From: Nitrospirota bacterium
GTDB lineage: Bacteria; Nitrospirota; Nitrospiria; SBBL01; JAADHI01
Length of the DNA stretch: 34,395 bases
Direction: 5' to 3'
Assembly: GCA_029261215.1 (NCBI GenBank)
Contig: JAJDBT010000115.1
Coordinates: 1-34,395 of the forward strand
Shown here: in pieces, positions 33,039 to 34,395 of the stretch
Layout: every line of letters begins with the position of its first letter
Numbering within the stretch: position 1 is the stretch's first letter
Position numbers and translations under genes: made by a program
Notes under the pieces: model-generated
What the model saw: only the letters and a program-made list of their open reading frames with translations
What the model was told of the DNA's origin: nothing
Databases searched by the model: none

Positions 33039-34395
33039 TTAATCTTCGAATTCCACTTCTTCGGCAGTGATGACGCCACCGGCAAAGCTGCCTTTGGTCT
33101 TGACCAGCACCCCGACTTTCACCTGATTAAAAAATGCGATTCTTCCAATCGTTTGATCGTTCGTATTCTTAAAATCCTGATCCTGAACGGTGTTCGTGTT
33201 TACCGTCACCCCGAGGAGGGTGAGGTTCGAATTGTTAATCGCTTCGACAGGTGCTTGAAGACGAACAGGTTTGCCTTGATCCTTCTTGTTTCGTTCAACC
33301 CGCGTTGCTGTCACCACACCGTTTTTGGACAAATAGCCTCGGATCTCCAATCGGTCTTCATCTGCAATCGAAGAAAACGTGATGACTCCACTCTCTTTAT
33401 CTTCAAGCCGAGTCCCGCCGTTCATGACCACCACCACATTGCCCAGCAAGGTCACGGTGTTGAGACCTGAAGTGCTTTTAGTTTCAACATTGGCTTCGAC
33501 CCTGATCTGGTTTTCGTGAAACTTCACTTTACGGGCAATCAATACCCCGGAGCCGTTCATCCGGCCTTCTACTTCCAGGCGCACATTGTCGGCGACATCC
33601 TCACGCGAGCCATCCTCAAAAATGGCCGATGAGGCATCAACGGCCTGCCCATTGATCGAAAACGCTGAGCTGGAGAAAAATGCGGTGACCAGCCCCTCGA
33701 TTTCAGCGACCTGATTTATGCTCAGACCAGGGATACTGTCTTCTTGTTGGATGCGGGTGGCGGTCATCGCCGTGCCGGTGCCGCTACTGCGGGTGCCTTT
33801 GACCTCAACCAGTAAAGCGTCTGCGAGATCGGCTGCTGTCATTCTTTCAAAGACAGTTGAGTCGCTGAAATTCACTGCCTGGATACCGATTAAAAATGTC
33901 GTACCGGAAAGCCCCGACACTCTTCCTTTCAGCTCCAATTCTGTCGCGCTGTTGTCTCTTTTAATATAGGTTGCCTGGACTTTGTCGTCTCCAAAAACCA
34001 GACCGCTGACTTGAAGCATGTCGTCATTTGCTAAATCGGAGAAGAGGACTTCGTTGCCCACGCTGTCCTCAATTTTGGTGGCATCATCGACAATAATCGT
34101 TCGCCCCAGAGTAACGAGGGTCTTTGTAGGGGGATCTATATTGTCGATGGGCCCTTCCACCTCGTTTTCAAATTCGACCTCTGTGGCTGTCCCAGTGGTG
34201 CGGTTCTCATTAATGGTTCCCCGGATGGTGACCACTTGTCCGACCCGAAGATCGTCTTGAGTCGTTCCCGTTTGCTTATCGTCGATGATAAATGTGGCCG
34301 CATCTGTGTTGAATTTGACCCCGCCCCGAATCACACTGCCAAAACCTTCGATGGTGCCCTGGCTGATGCCTGTCCCGCCGATACCGCCGGAGGCA
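33039..34395 (-). CDS. DUF5666 repeat protein (partial, runs off the right edge)
   Basis: At least 451 codons; the frame stays open to the window edge, so the start and any signal peptide are outside. The visible N-terminal part GGIGGTGISQGTIEGFGSVI followed by RGGVKFNTDAATFIID is the usual opening of the mature DUF5666 proteins. At least five repeats follow, each about 60-80 residues with the pattern (E)G-x-(V/I) ... inG-x-x-V ... T: LKGRVSGLSGTTFLIGIQAV, IEGLVTAFFSSSAFSINGQA, VEANVETKSTSGLNTVTLLG and LQAPVEAINNSNLTLLGVTV are examples. These are OB-like beta repeats in exported proteins of unknown function. A GTG at 34334 is only an internal codon. Confidence 0.85.
   Translation of the reverse strand, partial: ASGGIGGTGISQGTIEGFGSVIRGGVKFNTDAATFIIDDKQTGTTQDDLRVGQVVTIRGTINENRTTGTATEVEFENEVEGPIDNIDPPTKTLVTLGRTIIVDDATKIEDSVGNEVLFSDLANDDMLQVSGLVFGDDKVQATYIKRDNSATELELKGRVSGLSGTTFLIGIQAVNFSDSTVFERMTAADLADALLVEVKGTRSSGTGTAMTATRIQQEDSIPGLSINQVAEIEGLVTAFFSSSAFSINGQAVDASSAIFEDGSREDVADNVRLEVEGRMNGSGVLIARKVKFHENQIRVEANVETKSTSGLNTVTLLGNVVVVMNGGTRLEDKESGVITFSSIADEDRLEIRGYLSKNGVVTATRVERNKKDQGKPVRLQAPVEAINNSNLTLLGVTVNTNTVQDQDFKNTNDQTIGRIAFFNQVKVGVLVKTKGSFAGGVITAEEVEFED

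Noticed and set aside
1-34395. CRISPR array, tRNA or rRNA genes
   Set aside because: I saw no regularly spaced repeats with unique spacers, no tRNA cloverleaf-like sequence and no rRNA-like stretch, though weak tRNA signals cannot be excluded by eye.

Overview
The window is a compactly coded chromosomal stretch of a Gram-negative bacterium. Signal peptides, outer-membrane beta-barrels, a LolA-like protein with a Lol/FtsX-type ABC transporter, and a lipobox protein all point to an outer membrane. The recO-glyQ-glyS-ppdK order, the DsrE/F/H (TusDCB-like) trio, YceH, Tex and DUF5666 proteins would fit Nitrospirota, a deltaproteobacterial lineage or a related uncultured group. I cannot fix the phylum from sequence alone. 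There is no rRNA, tRNA, CRISPR array or intact mobile element. The only trace of mobility is a set of short repeats at the far left that resembles the end of an IS21-type element.

Layout. 1-250: inverted repeat and direct repeats. 256-1198 (+): DsrE/F/H sulfur-relay-like genes. 1229-2170 (-): CaCA cation exchanger. 2219-2860 (-): DUF3047 exported protein. 3121-7207 (+): LolA-like periplasmic protein, two FtsX-type permeases and a LolD-type ATPase, probably one operon. 7220-8765 (-): small outer-membrane barrel protein and an aldo/keto reductase. 9035-10276 (+): 413-residue outer-membrane barrel. 10395-11042 (+): YceH. 11209-11553 (+): orphan mini flagellar-rod-like protein behind a sigma-28-like promoter. 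11574-13259 (-): unrecognised lipoprotein. 13290-19958 (-): recO, glyQ, glyS, ppdK. 20126-22024 (+): SNase-like protein, FGE-fold protein and BolA. 22037-23391 (-): MoaD/ThiS-like protein and an Asp-box propeller, tightly coupled. 23611-27377 (+): large hybrid histidine kinase and CheY-like regulator, convergent with an HD-GYP regulator at 27398-28510 (-). 28667-32006 (-): GDSL hydrolase and Tex. 32422-34395 (-): small His-rich exported protein, a frameshifted small DUF5666-like gene, and a large DUF5666 repeat protein that runs off the right edge.

The genes suggest several modules: an envelope export or sorting machine (3121-7207) with possible outer-membrane partners; housekeeping translation, repair and carbon metabolism (recO, glyQS, ppdK); a signalling node linked to cyclic-di-GMP (kinase with a decayed GGDEF domain beside an HD-GYP phosphodiesterase); and secreted proteins of unknown role. 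The most interesting items for follow-up are the MoaD/ThiS-Asp-box pair, whose terminal Gly-Gly codons also form the ribosome-binding site of the next gene; the kinase carrying a pseudo-receiver and a pseudo-GGDEF; the orphan rod-like protein with a near-perfect sigma-28 promoter; and the DUF5666 cluster with a frameshift and an unusual T-stem-A hairpin.
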